From the NCBI GenBank assembly GCA_029246415.1, contig JAQWNF010000029.1:169559-233558 (forward strand): DNA of 64,000 nt. The letters are read 5' to 3'. Below are positions 1 through 7,340 of this stretch, in pieces; positions within the stretch are counted from its first letter, which is position 1, and each line of letters starts with the position of its first letter. The notes beneath the pieces are model-generated. The model made no database searches, had not been told where the DNA came from, and was given only the letters and a program-made list of their open reading frames with translations. Position numbers and translations under genes: made by a program. Origin of the DNA: Glaciecola sp. Its GTDB lineage: Bacteria > Pseudomonadota > Gammaproteobacteria > Enterobacterales > Alteromonadaceae.

Positions 1-1036
1 TAAAAAATGAAGTTTTGACCATAGTGTAATGCATCATATCTTCAAACACGATGCGTTGACCTACTTCTAGCGGCTCTGCAAAACTATACTCAGGTAACAT
101 ATCTCCGGCTAAACATGAGTTGCCACCTAGGCGGTAGGTAAATGCGAGTTGATCTGCTTCTTGGGCATCTTTGATACTCGGACGATAGGGCATCTCGAGT
201 ACATCAGGCATGTGCGCGGTTACGGATATATCTAAAATCGCAATTGGACCATCATTTTCAACAATATCCACAATCTCAGCGATTAACGGTCCAGTCTGCC
301 ATGCAACCGCAGAACCGGGCTCCAAAATAACATGTAGGTGTGGGTACTTAGCTTTAAAATTATTGAGCACGCGGATCAGGTGTTCGACATCATAATCGTC
401 TTTTGTCATTAAATGACCACCACCTAAATTAAGCCATTTTAATTTAGAAAAATAACTCGAAAATTGAGTTTCAATGGCATTGAGCATACGCTCTGTCGCA
501 TAGGAGCCACACTCACACAAGGCATGAATATGAAAACCTTCAACGTCGCTTAAGTCTTGACCTTGAAGCTGGGATGCGGTGATCCCTAAACGCGAACCAG
601 GCGCACAAGGATCGTATAACGGCGTATCGGCCTCTTGATGCTCGGGGTTAACACGCAACCCCATGCTCACATTTGCTTGAGCACACACGTCTTTGTGTAG
701 TAAAAACTGCGCGATGCTGTTAAATGAAATGTGATCGACTTCTTGAACTATTTCTGGCATTTCAGCGGTTTTAAACGCAGGAGAAAACGCATGAACTTGT
801 TTGCCAATGCGTTTAGCTAACTTAGCTTCCCATAAGGCACTGGCAGTTCCGCCTTGTAAGTACTCACTTACCAAATCGAAACATGACCACATTGAAAACC
901 CTTTTAGGGCTAAAATAATATCGACGCCCGTCGCGTTTTGTACGTCTTGCATGAGCTTCAGGTTAGCAATTAACTTCGCTTCTTCAAGCACATAACAAGG
1001 GCTTGGGATCACAGGATTATTGGTCCAATGTGGCAT
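1..1036 (-). CDS. nspC: Carboxynorspermidine decarboxylase, 3' end cut by window edge
   Basis: This enzyme removes CO2 from carboxynorspermidine or carboxyspermidine to give norspermidine or spermidine, the last step of the aspartate-semialdehyde polyamine route. About 345 residues are visible from the ATG at 1036 before the left edge; the family is about 375-400 aa, so only the C-terminus is missing. It is a fold-type III PLP decarboxylase: LALKGFS near residue 45 holds the PLP lysine (K45), followed by HALCECGS and the GGGH phosphate-binding motif. The start MPHWTNNP fits the family, and the gene begins 24 nt after the carboxynorspermidine synthase stop, so the two are almost certainly one operon. 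Identity rests on motifs and the partner gene. Confidence 0.93.
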   Translation of the reverse strand, partial: MPHWTNNPVIPSPCYVLEEAKLIANLKLMQDVQNATGVDIILALKGFSMWSCFDLVSEYLQGGTASALWEAKLAKRIGKQVHAFSPAFKTAEMPEIVQEVDHISFNSIAQFLLHKDVCAQANVSMGLRVNPEHQEADTPLYDPCAPGSRLGITASQLQGQDLSDVEGFHIHALCECGSYATERMLNAIETQFSSYFSKLKWLNLGGGHLMTKDDYDVEHLIRVLNNFKAKYPHLHVILEPGSAVAWQTGPLIAEIVDIVENDGPIAILDISVTAHMPDVLEMPYRPSIKDAQEADQLAFTYRLGGNSCLAGDMLPEYSFAEPLEVGQRIVFEDMMHYTMVKTSFF

Positions 1037-1060
1037 GTTCTGTATTTCCTTTTACCGGGT

Positions 1061-2263
1061 TTATTGGCTAAATGGGCTGGTGTCGCATTCCATTACATGC
1101 CATGGTAAACCGTGCTCGTTTAACATTTTCATGAATGGGTCAGGGTCCATTTGCTCCATGTTGACGACGCCAGCTTGACGCCATGTGCCATTGAGCATTA
1201 ACGCAGCGCCAATCATTGCAGGTACGCCGGTGGTGTAAGATACCGCTTGGGCACCCACTTCTTCATTACATACTGCATGCTCACAGTTGTTGTAGATAAA
1301 GATAGTTTTTTCCTGACCGTCTTTAATACCAGTGATGTAAGTACCAATACAAGTCATGCCTGTATAGCCTTCGGCCAGTGAACCTGGATTAGGTAATACC
1401 GCTTTTAAGAACTCTAATGGTGCAATTTGCTGACCATTGAAATCAATCGGGTCGATACTCGTCATGCCAATGCCTTCAAGTACTTTAAGGTGGTTTAGAT
1501 ATGCATCACCAAAGGTCATCCAAAAACGCGCACGTTTAATGGTAGGGAAATGTTTGACGATAGACTCTAGCTCTTCGTGATACATCAAATAAGAAGCACG
1601 GGTACCAATGTTTTGGTAATGCAGATCTTCACGTACCGACAATGGTTCAGTCTCTAACCATTCACCGTCTTGCCAATAACGACCGCGTTGGGTGATTTCG
1701 CGAATATTAATTTCAGGATTAAAGTTGGTCGCAAAGGCTTGACCATGATCACCACCATTACAATCAACGATATCCAATGTGTGGATTTCATCAAAGTAGT
1801 GTTTAGCTGCATAAGCGGTATACACATTAGTCACACCTGGATCAAAACCACTACCTAGTAATGCCATTAAACCTTTTTCAGCAAAGCGATCTTGGTAAGC
1901 CCATTGCCAAGAATATTCAAATTTGGCGACGTCTTTTGGCTCATAGTTAGCGGTATCGAGGTAATCGACATTACACGCTAAACAGGCATCCATGATGGCT
2001 AGATCTTGATAGGGTAATGCTAGGTTAACGACTAGATCCGGTTGGCAATCGTTAATGACGGCTTCGACTTCATGAGCATGGTCGGCATCAACGGCATACA
2101 CTTTTTTGACTCGGTCAAGACCGACTTCGGCTTGTAACGCTTCGCATTTAGACACGGTACGTGAGGCTAAATAAATTTCTGAAAACATTTCAGTTAAACG
2201 AGCACATTTTTTGATAGTGACCGCGGCAACACCGCCGGCACCAATGATTAATATTTTAGACAT
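1061..2263 (-). CDS. Carboxynorspermidine synthase (saccharopine dehydrogenase family)
   Basis: It condenses aspartate semialdehyde with a diamine (diaminopropane or putrescine) using NAD(P)H to form carboxynorspermidine or carboxyspermidine. The 400-aa protein opens with a Rossmann motif (ILIIGAGGVA, residues 3-12) and carries the saccharopine-dehydrogenase catalytic half, including GSGFDPGVTN and a DCNGGDHG stretch. The reading frame is open to 2293, but the ATG at 2263 is preceded by AAGGTGG at good spacing and gives the family start MSKILIIG. It is first in the operon with nspC. Together they imply spermidine or norspermidine synthesis without S-adenosylmethionine decarboxylase. The 2,4-diaminobutyrate enzymes usual in this pathway are not in the window. 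Confidence 0.93.
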   Translation of the reverse strand: MSKILIIGAGGVAAVTIKKCARLTEMFSEIYLASRTVSKCEALQAEVGLDRVKKVYAVDADHAHEVEAVINDCQPDLVVNLALPYQDLAIMDACLACNVDYLDTANYEPKDVAKFEYSWQWAYQDRFAEKGLMALLGSGFDPGVTNVYTAYAAKHYFDEIHTLDIVDCNGGDHGQAFATNFNPEINIREITQRGRYWQDGEWLETEPLSVREDLHYQNIGTRASYLMYHEELESIVKHFPTIKRARFWMTFGDAYLNHLKVLEGIGMTSIDPIDFNGQQIAPLEFLKAVLPNPGSLAEGYTGMTCIGTYITGIKDGQEKTIFIYNNCEHAVCNEEVGAQAVSYTTGVPAMIGAALMLNGTWRQAGVVNMEQMDPDPFMKMLNEHGLPWHVMECDTSPFSQ

Positions 2264-2333
2264 AGCAAGACCACCTTTGTTATTTTCGCGCATCCTATCA
2301 GAAGATTCTCATTTTACCAATATACAAATTATC

Positions 2334-2834
2334 TCATGAGGTATGCATGGTAAATGCTGGCCCAATAACGGCTTTACCTGGTAGATAGGTAACAGGAAAA
2401 TAATACTGTTGGGTAGCACCTGCATATAATGTCACATCTGCGACTATTACGTCAGTAAAAACCCGATGTTTCGCTTCAATAAACGCCATATACATAATCA
2501 CTGAATTGGCATTGTTGACATATTCAGTGCGATGGTTGACACGCTGCGCTAAACGTTCAATCATGCCAATACTTGATGTGACATTGGTGGTCGTGTTGTC
2601 GAAGTGATTAGTTTCATTAGGTTCTGTTGCAGCAGCGTCTGTTGCTGATAGCGCGCCATGCCCAGACACATCATCGAATGCATCACACATTACAGCCTGA
2701 ATATCTCCGTTTAAATCGACGGCAGCTATAGGGTAAAATGTTTCATTATGACGCAATAACGTTTCGCACAGGGCAATGCTTGTTTTAAGCATAGTGTGCA
2801 CAGAGTTGGGTAAAGCGGAATAAGCGATGGCCAC
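2334..2834 (-). CDS. Uncharacterised 166-aa protein
   Basis: I do not recognise this protein. It starts at a GTG (2834) behind AGAGGA and has no signal peptide or membrane segment. Residues 29-47 (HNETFYPIAAVDLNGDIQA) resemble a motif common in small soluble proteins of unknown function. The middle (about 55-85) is Thr/Asn/Ala-rich and probably a flexible insertion. The C-terminal half (residues 90-166) looks like beta strands (VIVADVTLYAG, YYFPVTYLPGKAV). It lies 70 nt upstream of the carboxynorspermidine synthase start on the same strand, so co-transcription with the polyamine genes is possible but not shown. Confidence 0.7.
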   Translation of the reverse strand: MAIAYSALPNSVHTMLKTSIALCETLLRHNETFYPIAAVDLNGDIQAVMCDAFDDVSGHGALSATDAAATEPNETNHFDNTTTNVTSSIGMIERLAQRVNHRTEYVNNANSVIMYMAFIEAKHRVFTDVIVADVTLYAGATQQYYFPVTYLPGKAVIGPAFTMHTS

Positions 2835-2898
2835 GTAATCGTTCCTCTAATCTTTAATGGGATTTAAACGATTGGAAAAAGAATATGGTTCAGAACTT

Positions 2899-3954
2899 TT
2901 ATTTGCGGATACCTTGTAACCCGCCAGTATGATAAACAATGACATTGTCGTATTGGTCAAGTTGCTGATTTTGCAATAAATGCGCTACGGCGAAAAAGGT
3001 TTTACCAGAATAAATAGGTTCAATAGTAAATTGCTCTTGGCTGAAATTTAAACAAAACTCATCCAGTTCAGTGGTTGATTTAGCATACCCTCCGGTATGA
3101 AAGTCGAGATTGATAGACCAATTTGGTTGCTTGATGTTAGACGCTGACGTTGCACCATTAACCGATGGCGTTGTAGCTAATAATTGTTCGGTTGCGTTAA
3201 CTAGGTAGTCATCGTCTTCTGAGGGATGAGCTTTGAGCACTGCGATACCTAAAATATCGGTAAGGGTAAGCTGGCGAATGGCTTGTGCTTGAGCTACGCC
3301 ATGGATAAGGCCCGCCAATGTCGCCGCTGTGGCGACTGGAGTGACTATCAGATTACGCTTTTGGCCTAGATGATTTAGGTTTTCTTGAGCGTGTAGTTGG
3401 TTTAGTTGGCTTAATTCGCGCACACTCTCTGCAACTCCATTTAATGCCATTTGCGATGCGCCACCTTCCGGGATAATCAATGCGTCTGGATATTGTTGTT
3501 GTAACTCATTCAGGAAATCAGGATCATGACGGCGTTTATAATCTACTTTAGTGCTCCAGATACACTCACCGTGCCATTGAATAATATCACGCAGACAAGG
3601 CGTTAAATTGGCTGCGTAATTGCCCCTAATAATGGCATGAAATGGAATGTGTAAGCGATGACAAGCATATGCTAAAGCATGCAAATGATTAGAATACCCT
3701 CCACCAAAACTCACTATGCGCAGCGGTAATGAGGTTGATTGAGTAAACGTTTGAGCTAATTTACGCCATTTATTTCCCGATATAATGGGATGGATCAAGT
3801 CGTCGCGTTTTACCCATAACTTAGGCGATTGAGAGTGATTGGATGCAAACGCAAACGACTGCAACGGAGAGGGCAGCTCAATTGACAATTTATTGTGAAT
3901 ATTAATCTTAGACAAAGTGATCAAAGCTTGGTTAAAGTGGGTAAATATTAACAT
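2899..3954 (-). CDS. PLP-dependent ACC deaminase / D-cysteine desulfhydrase family protein
   Basis: The protein belongs to the fold-type II PLP family containing 1-aminocyclopropane-1-carboxylate deaminase and D-cysteine desulfhydrase. Visible marks are WVKRDDLIHP, then SGNKWRKL with the PLP lysine, then FGGGYSNHLHALA, EGGASQMALNG, YSGKTFFA and a C-terminal VYHTGGLQG. Length (about 351 aa) is slightly above the usual 320-340, with a variable insert around residues 245-275. ATG at 3954 is chosen over an in-frame TTG two codons upstream; neither has a strong ribosome-binding site. The substrate cannot be read from sequence; D-cysteine or another D-amino acid is as likely as ACC. It is divergent from the gene at 3999. 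Confidence 0.85.
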   Translation of the reverse strand: MLIFTHFNQALITLSKINIHNKLSIELPSPLQSFAFASNHSQSPKLWVKRDDLIHPIISGNKWRKLAQTFTQSTSLPLRIVSFGGGYSNHLHALAYACHRLHIPFHAIIRGNYAANLTPCLRDIIQWHGECIWSTKVDYKRRHDPDFLNELQQQYPDALIIPEGGASQMALNGVAESVRELSQLNQLHAQENLNHLGQKRNLIVTPVATAATLAGLIHGVAQAQAIRQLTLTDILGIAVLKAHPSEDDDYLVNATEQLLATTPSVNGATSASNIKQPNWSINLDFHTGGYAKSTTELDEFCLNFSQEQFTIEPIYSGKTFFAVAHLLQNQQLDQYDNVIVYHTGGLQGIRK

Positions 3955-3998
3955 ACTCAATTTTTTACATATATAACAATTCCTACAAGGAGACTGTG

Positions 3999-4592
3999 AT
4001 GGTAATGACTAGATTGCGCACTGTAGTGTTGGGAATGGGCATATCGATTCTTTGTCTGTACGCAGGGATGTATGCGTTTGATGCGCAAGGCCAAGAGCAG
4101 GGAAGTGCGTCAACAAGCACTAATTTATCGGTTCCTGCTTATGTTCAAAGCAACTTACCATCAGCTCGTGTGGTTGGACAAAGTCGCTTAAAAATGTATT
4201 TTTTCAAAATTTATGATGCGACCTTATATGCTCCTTTTGCAAAGTTTGATCAGGGGCAGCCATTTGCATTGTCACTTGCTTATTTACGAGATTTTGATGG
4301 GGCAGATATCGCTCAACGTTCGATTGATGAAATGCGTGATCTTGGTTATCAAGACACAACACAATTAGCGCAATGGTTGATTCAAATGGAGTTGTCATTT
4401 CCTAATATTACAGAGGGTGATGTTTTGACTGGATTTGTCGATGCACAGCAACACACCCAATTTTATTTTAATGGACAACCGACACATTTGGTGGCTGATC
4501 CAAAATTTACCCAAGCATTCTTTGCGATTTGGTTAGACCCAAATACGTCGCAACCCAAGATGCGTAAACAATTATTAGGAGAACGTAAGTGA
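3999..4592 (+). CDS. Periplasmic chalcone isomerase-like protein
   Basis: This 197-aa protein has an N-terminal signal or anchor segment (about residues 5-25) followed by a domain of the bacterial chalcone-isomerase-like family: GQSRLKMYFFKIYDATLYAP, then a repeated Leu/Asp-rich segment and FFAIWLDPNT near the C-terminus. The family has no agreed enzymatic role in bacteria; these are thought to be exported lipid- or small-molecule-binding proteins. AAGGAG ends 6 nt before the ATG at 3999, which is preferred over the adjacent GTG at 3996. The stop overlaps the next gene by 4 nt, so it is translationally coupled to the DUF3833 lipoprotein. Such pairs often sit near cyclopropane-fatty-acid genes; none is seen here. 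Confidence 0.82.
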   Translation: MVMTRLRTVVLGMGISILCLYAGMYAFDAQGQEQGSASTSTNLSVPAYVQSNLPSARVVGQSRLKMYFFKIYDATLYAPFAKFDQGQPFALSLAYLRDFDGADIAQRSIDEMRDLGYQDTTQLAQWLIQMELSFPNITEGDVLTGFVDAQQHTQFYFNGQPTHLVADPKFTQAFFAIWLDPNTSQPKMRKQLLGERK

Positions 4593-5167
4593 TAGTAAAA
4601 TTGAGCGAAACAGTACCAGTGAAAACGGTCTTTAAAATAAAGATAGCTTGCTTGTTAACATTGGCTATTATGGTGGGTGGGTGCTCACTTACTATTGATG
4701 GTAGGGATTATAAAGAGCAAGCCCCTGCATTTAATTTAGTTGAGTTTTTTGACGGTAAAGTGACAGCATGGGGCATAGTTCAAAATCGCTCTGCTGAAGT
4801 TGTGCAGCGTTTTATTGTCAACATCGATGGTAGTGTTGAAGGCAGTGAGCTAGTCCTTGATGAGACCTTTGAATATATCATTGGTGAGGGCGTCACCGAG
4901 CGGGTTTGGCGCTTACAAACAAATGCTGATGGCACATTCACAGGCAATGCATCAGATATTGCCGGCCCAGCAACGGGCACACCTTATGGTAATGCCTTTA
5001 ATTTTGTCTATGAAATGGATCTTGCGGTAGACGGTTCAACTTACCGAGTAGCATTCGATGATTGGTTTTTTGCCATAGATGACAACACATTAATGAACCG
5101 CTCGTATATCAAAAAATTTGGGATTGTCATGGCTGAAGTCACAATATTTATGCAGCGCCAAGAGTAA
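4589..5167 (+). CDS. DUF3833 family lipoprotein
   Basis: A 192-aa protein with a long charged N-terminus, a hydrophobic stretch (residues 17-31) and a Cys at residue 32 in VGGCS, a loose lipobox. The body matches DUF3833: FFDGKVTAWGIVQNRSAEV, a mid-protein YIIGEGVTERVW, and the C-terminal DDWFFAIDDNTLMNRSYIKK. Function is unknown; the domain is predicted to be an extracytoplasmic beta-rich lipid-binding-like fold. It starts at GTG 4589 inside the upstream stop codon and has AGGAG seven bases upstream. It is convergent with aceK, and no terminator-like hairpin with a T-run is seen between them. Confidence 0.85.
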   Translation: MIVKLSETVPVKTVFKIKIACLLTLAIMVGGCSLTIDGRDYKEQAPAFNLVEFFDGKVTAWGIVQNRSAEVVQRFIVNIDGSVEGSELVLDETFEYIIGEGVTERVWRLQTNADGTFTGNASDIAGPATGTPYGNAFNFVYEMDLAVDGSTYRVAFDDWFFAIDDNTLMNRSYIKKFGIVMAEVTIFMQRQE

Positions 5168-5193
5168 CAAGCTTGTAAATGTCTGCATATGCC

Positions 5194-6930
5194 TCATAAA
5201 GTCAAATAGTCGTATTTTTTTTCTGGATGGTAAAAGAAACTCTTTTTAGGATTGTAGGGAGTAAAGTTTAGATACTTACCCTCTTTACACATTCTTTGGA
5301 TTTTTTGCCAATATTCAGGTGTCATCAAATCACCATGCAACTCTTTGAGCAAGTCTTTAAGGTGTTTTTTTCCGACAATAAAATGCTCAAATTGCTCTGG
5401 AAACACATCATTTGGACCAACTGATAAGGTATCAACAGCAAAGGGGTCGTCTGTTTTGGGCATTTTTCTAAAATTACGCTCATTCATAAAACAAATTTCA
5501 TCATAATCATAAAAAATGACCCGTCCGTGTTTGCTGATCCCAAAGTTCTTATGCAGCATGTCACCGGGGAAGATATTCGCCAGGGCGATTTGTTTAATAC
5601 ATAGACCGAGCTCATCAATCGCATTGCGTATTTTTTCTGGATCGGTTTCTTGGGCCAGATAAATATTTAACGGTGTCATTCTGCGCTCAATATACAAATG
5701 ATTAATAGTCAATGTATTGCCACTGATCGTTAAGCTACTGGCACAGGTATCTTGTAAGTATGTTAATAACTCGGGATCAATACGCGCTAAATTAAACGTA
5801 AAATTCATATATTCGTGCGTATCAGCCATGCGCCCAATACGGTCGGAGGTTTTGACTAGATTGTAGCGATTTTTGACAAAGTCGCGGGTGATTTTTTTGC
5901 TCTCGGCAAACTCATCTTTGATAACTTTAAACACAATGCCATAACTGGGTAAATGAAACACTGCCATGACCAAGCCTTTGATCCCTGGGGCGAGCTCGTA
6001 GTTATCATCTGATGCCATCAAGTGTTGGGTATAGTTGCGAAAAAACTCGGTTTTACCATGTTTATCAAAGCCTAATGAAATATACAGTTCAAAGTGTTTC
6101 TTATTTGGGAGTAACTCTTGTAAAAAGGCAACGACCTCTGCAGGGTGATCAATGTCAGCCATAAAGTACGAACGAGCAAAACCAAATATCACACTCAAAT
6201 CACTACTTTCAGTAAGCAGTGCATCGACAAAAATTTGATGGGATTTGTTGATCCGCAGAGCGATGACGAAGGGTAAGGTTTTGTCAGACAGACAAATCCG
6301 TCCAATCAAATACGCCGCTTTACCGCGATAAAACACCGCACGCAACATCTCAACAGTATGCACCGTAGAGAGCTCTTCTGGGGTAAATACCTTACGTAAA
6401 CCTAGATCTAGATTGTGTTTGTCACGCTCTAAATCAGCAAAAGGGGTATTGAAGGCAAAGGTATCAAAAATATGATCATACATATGGCGCACTGTGCCGG
6501 TGGTATCAAATGCATAAATCACCTCGTCGCGTTCTTTTTTACCGGGCAAATAACAGCGCGTCGATTGCACAAACATCATGTCATCGCTAATGCAATCATG
6601 TTTAAAGATGCGACAAATCACTGAGTTATAAAACGTCTCAGCTAATTCAAATTGAGGGTGGTCAGCAATTAACTTAGTGTAGGCAAGTTTCATTTCGAGC
6701 CAAAACTCATGGGTCACATGATTAGGGTTTATGGCATCATAAAGTTCAGCGACAACATTCGACACACTTTCATCATACTGGTTGATACGGTCGCGGTTTG
6801 CTTGCTGAGATTCCAACCATAAGCGCTTTTCAAAGCGTTCTTGTGCGCCACGCGTGATACGTAAAAACCAGCGATAGTTTTTATCAAAGCCATTCATAAT
6901 TTGATAAGCGAATTTTTGAGCCCGTTGCAT
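5194..6930 (-). CDS. aceK: Isocitrate dehydrogenase kinase/phosphatase
   Basis: AceK phosphorylates and dephosphorylates isocitrate dehydrogenase to divert isocitrate between the TCA cycle and the glyoxylate bypass. The product from ATG 6930 is 578 aa, the same length as E. coli AceK. Signature segments include the ATP-loop region APGIKGLVMAVFHLPSYG, the VFKVIKDEF lysine strand, HLYIERRMTPLN and FPGDMLHKNFGISKHG followed by FYDYDEICF with the catalytic acidic residues. The frame is open to 6981, but AAGGA lies correctly spaced before 6930. Unlike E. coli there are no aceB/aceA genes next to it. It is divergent from thrL across about 230 bp. Confidence 0.97.
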   Translation of the reverse strand: MQRAQKFAYQIMNGFDKNYRWFLRITRGAQERFEKRLWLESQQANRDRINQYDESVSNVVAELYDAINPNHVTHEFWLEMKLAYTKLIADHPQFELAETFYNSVICRIFKHDCISDDMMFVQSTRCYLPGKKERDEVIYAFDTTGTVRHMYDHIFDTFAFNTPFADLERDKHNLDLGLRKVFTPEELSTVHTVEMLRAVFYRGKAAYLIGRICLSDKTLPFVIALRINKSHQIFVDALLTESSDLSVIFGFARSYFMADIDHPAEVVAFLQELLPNKKHFELYISLGFDKHGKTEFFRNYTQHLMASDDNYELAPGIKGLVMAVFHLPSYGIVFKVIKDEFAESKKITRDFVKNRYNLVKTSDRIGRMADTHEYMNFTFNLARIDPELLTYLQDTCASSLTISGNTLTINHLYIERRMTPLNIYLAQETDPEKIRNAIDELGLCIKQIALANIFPGDMLHKNFGISKHGRVIFYDYDEICFMNERNFRKMPKTDDPFAVDTLSVGPNDVFPEQFEHFIVGKKHLKDLLKELHGDLMTPEYWQKIQRMCKEGKYLNFTPYNPKKSFFYHPEKKYDYLTL

Positions 6931-7137
6931 GATGCGTCCTTGTGCTGAGTTTGCAATTGTTGGTATGCAATAAATGACCAAACTATAATGCGATAGATAG
7001 CACAGTAAAAGCAGCTAGACATTAGTCTAGGCTGTTTCAACCTCATCCACCTGTGACTATCACCACAAAAAAGATGCACCTCGCTGTATATATGATACAA
7101 TTTACCCATAAAAAGAGTGTCCTTAGCTGTTGACTTT

Positions 7138-7154
7138 TAGACGTCTATACGGCA
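7138..7154. promoter_or_regulatory. MetJ-like operator in front of thrL
   Basis: AGACGTCT at 7139-7146 is a perfect MetJ box, followed directly by ATACGGCA (7147-7154, about 5 of 8 matches). The 14-bp string TAGACGTCTATACG is identical to that in the metK operator at 37773-37786. It overlaps a TTGACT hexamer at 7130-7135 that could serve as a -35. MetJ binds tandem 8-bp boxes; only two are visible here, so binding may be weak. That MetJ acts on the thr operon in this organism is inference. Confidence 0.5.
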
Positions 7155-7164
7155 AATTAGAGAC

Positions 7165-7233
7165 ATGAAAATAAAAAATTGCACCATCGACATGATTATT
7201 ATTACCACCCCTAGTAGGGCGGACGTCGGTTAG
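7165..7233 (+). CDS. thrL: thr operon leader peptide
   Basis: A 22-codon ORF upstream of thrA, ending at TAG 7231-7233. It encodes MKIKNCTIDMIIITTPSRADVG, rich in the regulatory amino acids: Thr at positions 7, 14 and 15, Ile at 3, 8 and 11-13, with a run of three Ile and two Thr codons. AGAG precedes the ATG by four bases. It is followed 22 nt later by an intrinsic terminator and then by thrA, the layout of classical ribosome-mediated attenuation as in E. coli thrL. Stalling of ribosomes at the Ile/Thr run when charged tRNAs are scarce would favour readthrough. The peptide itself is unlike E. coli ThrL in sequence. Confidence 0.85.
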   Translation: MKIKNCTIDMIIITTPSRADVG

Positions 7234-7255
7234 TGCAAGTCACAAAATTAACTGA

Positions 7256-7282
7256 AGCCCGCTAAATTAGCGGGCTTTTTTG
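7256..7282 (+). terminator. thr operon attenuator
   Basis: The perfect 8-bp stem AGCCCGCT / AGCGGGCT (7256-7263 with 7269-7276) closes a 5-nt loop and is followed by a T-run. It lies between the leader peptide and thrA. GGGC at 7217-7220, inside the leader-peptide coding region, could pair with GCCC in the 5' arm (7257-7260) as part of an antiterminator; that pairing is inference. Confidence 0.88.
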
Positions 7283-7340
7283 TTTTAAGCGCAATATTTT
7301 TGATGTATTTATTACGTCTGTTAAGGAACTAGGAGTTCAT

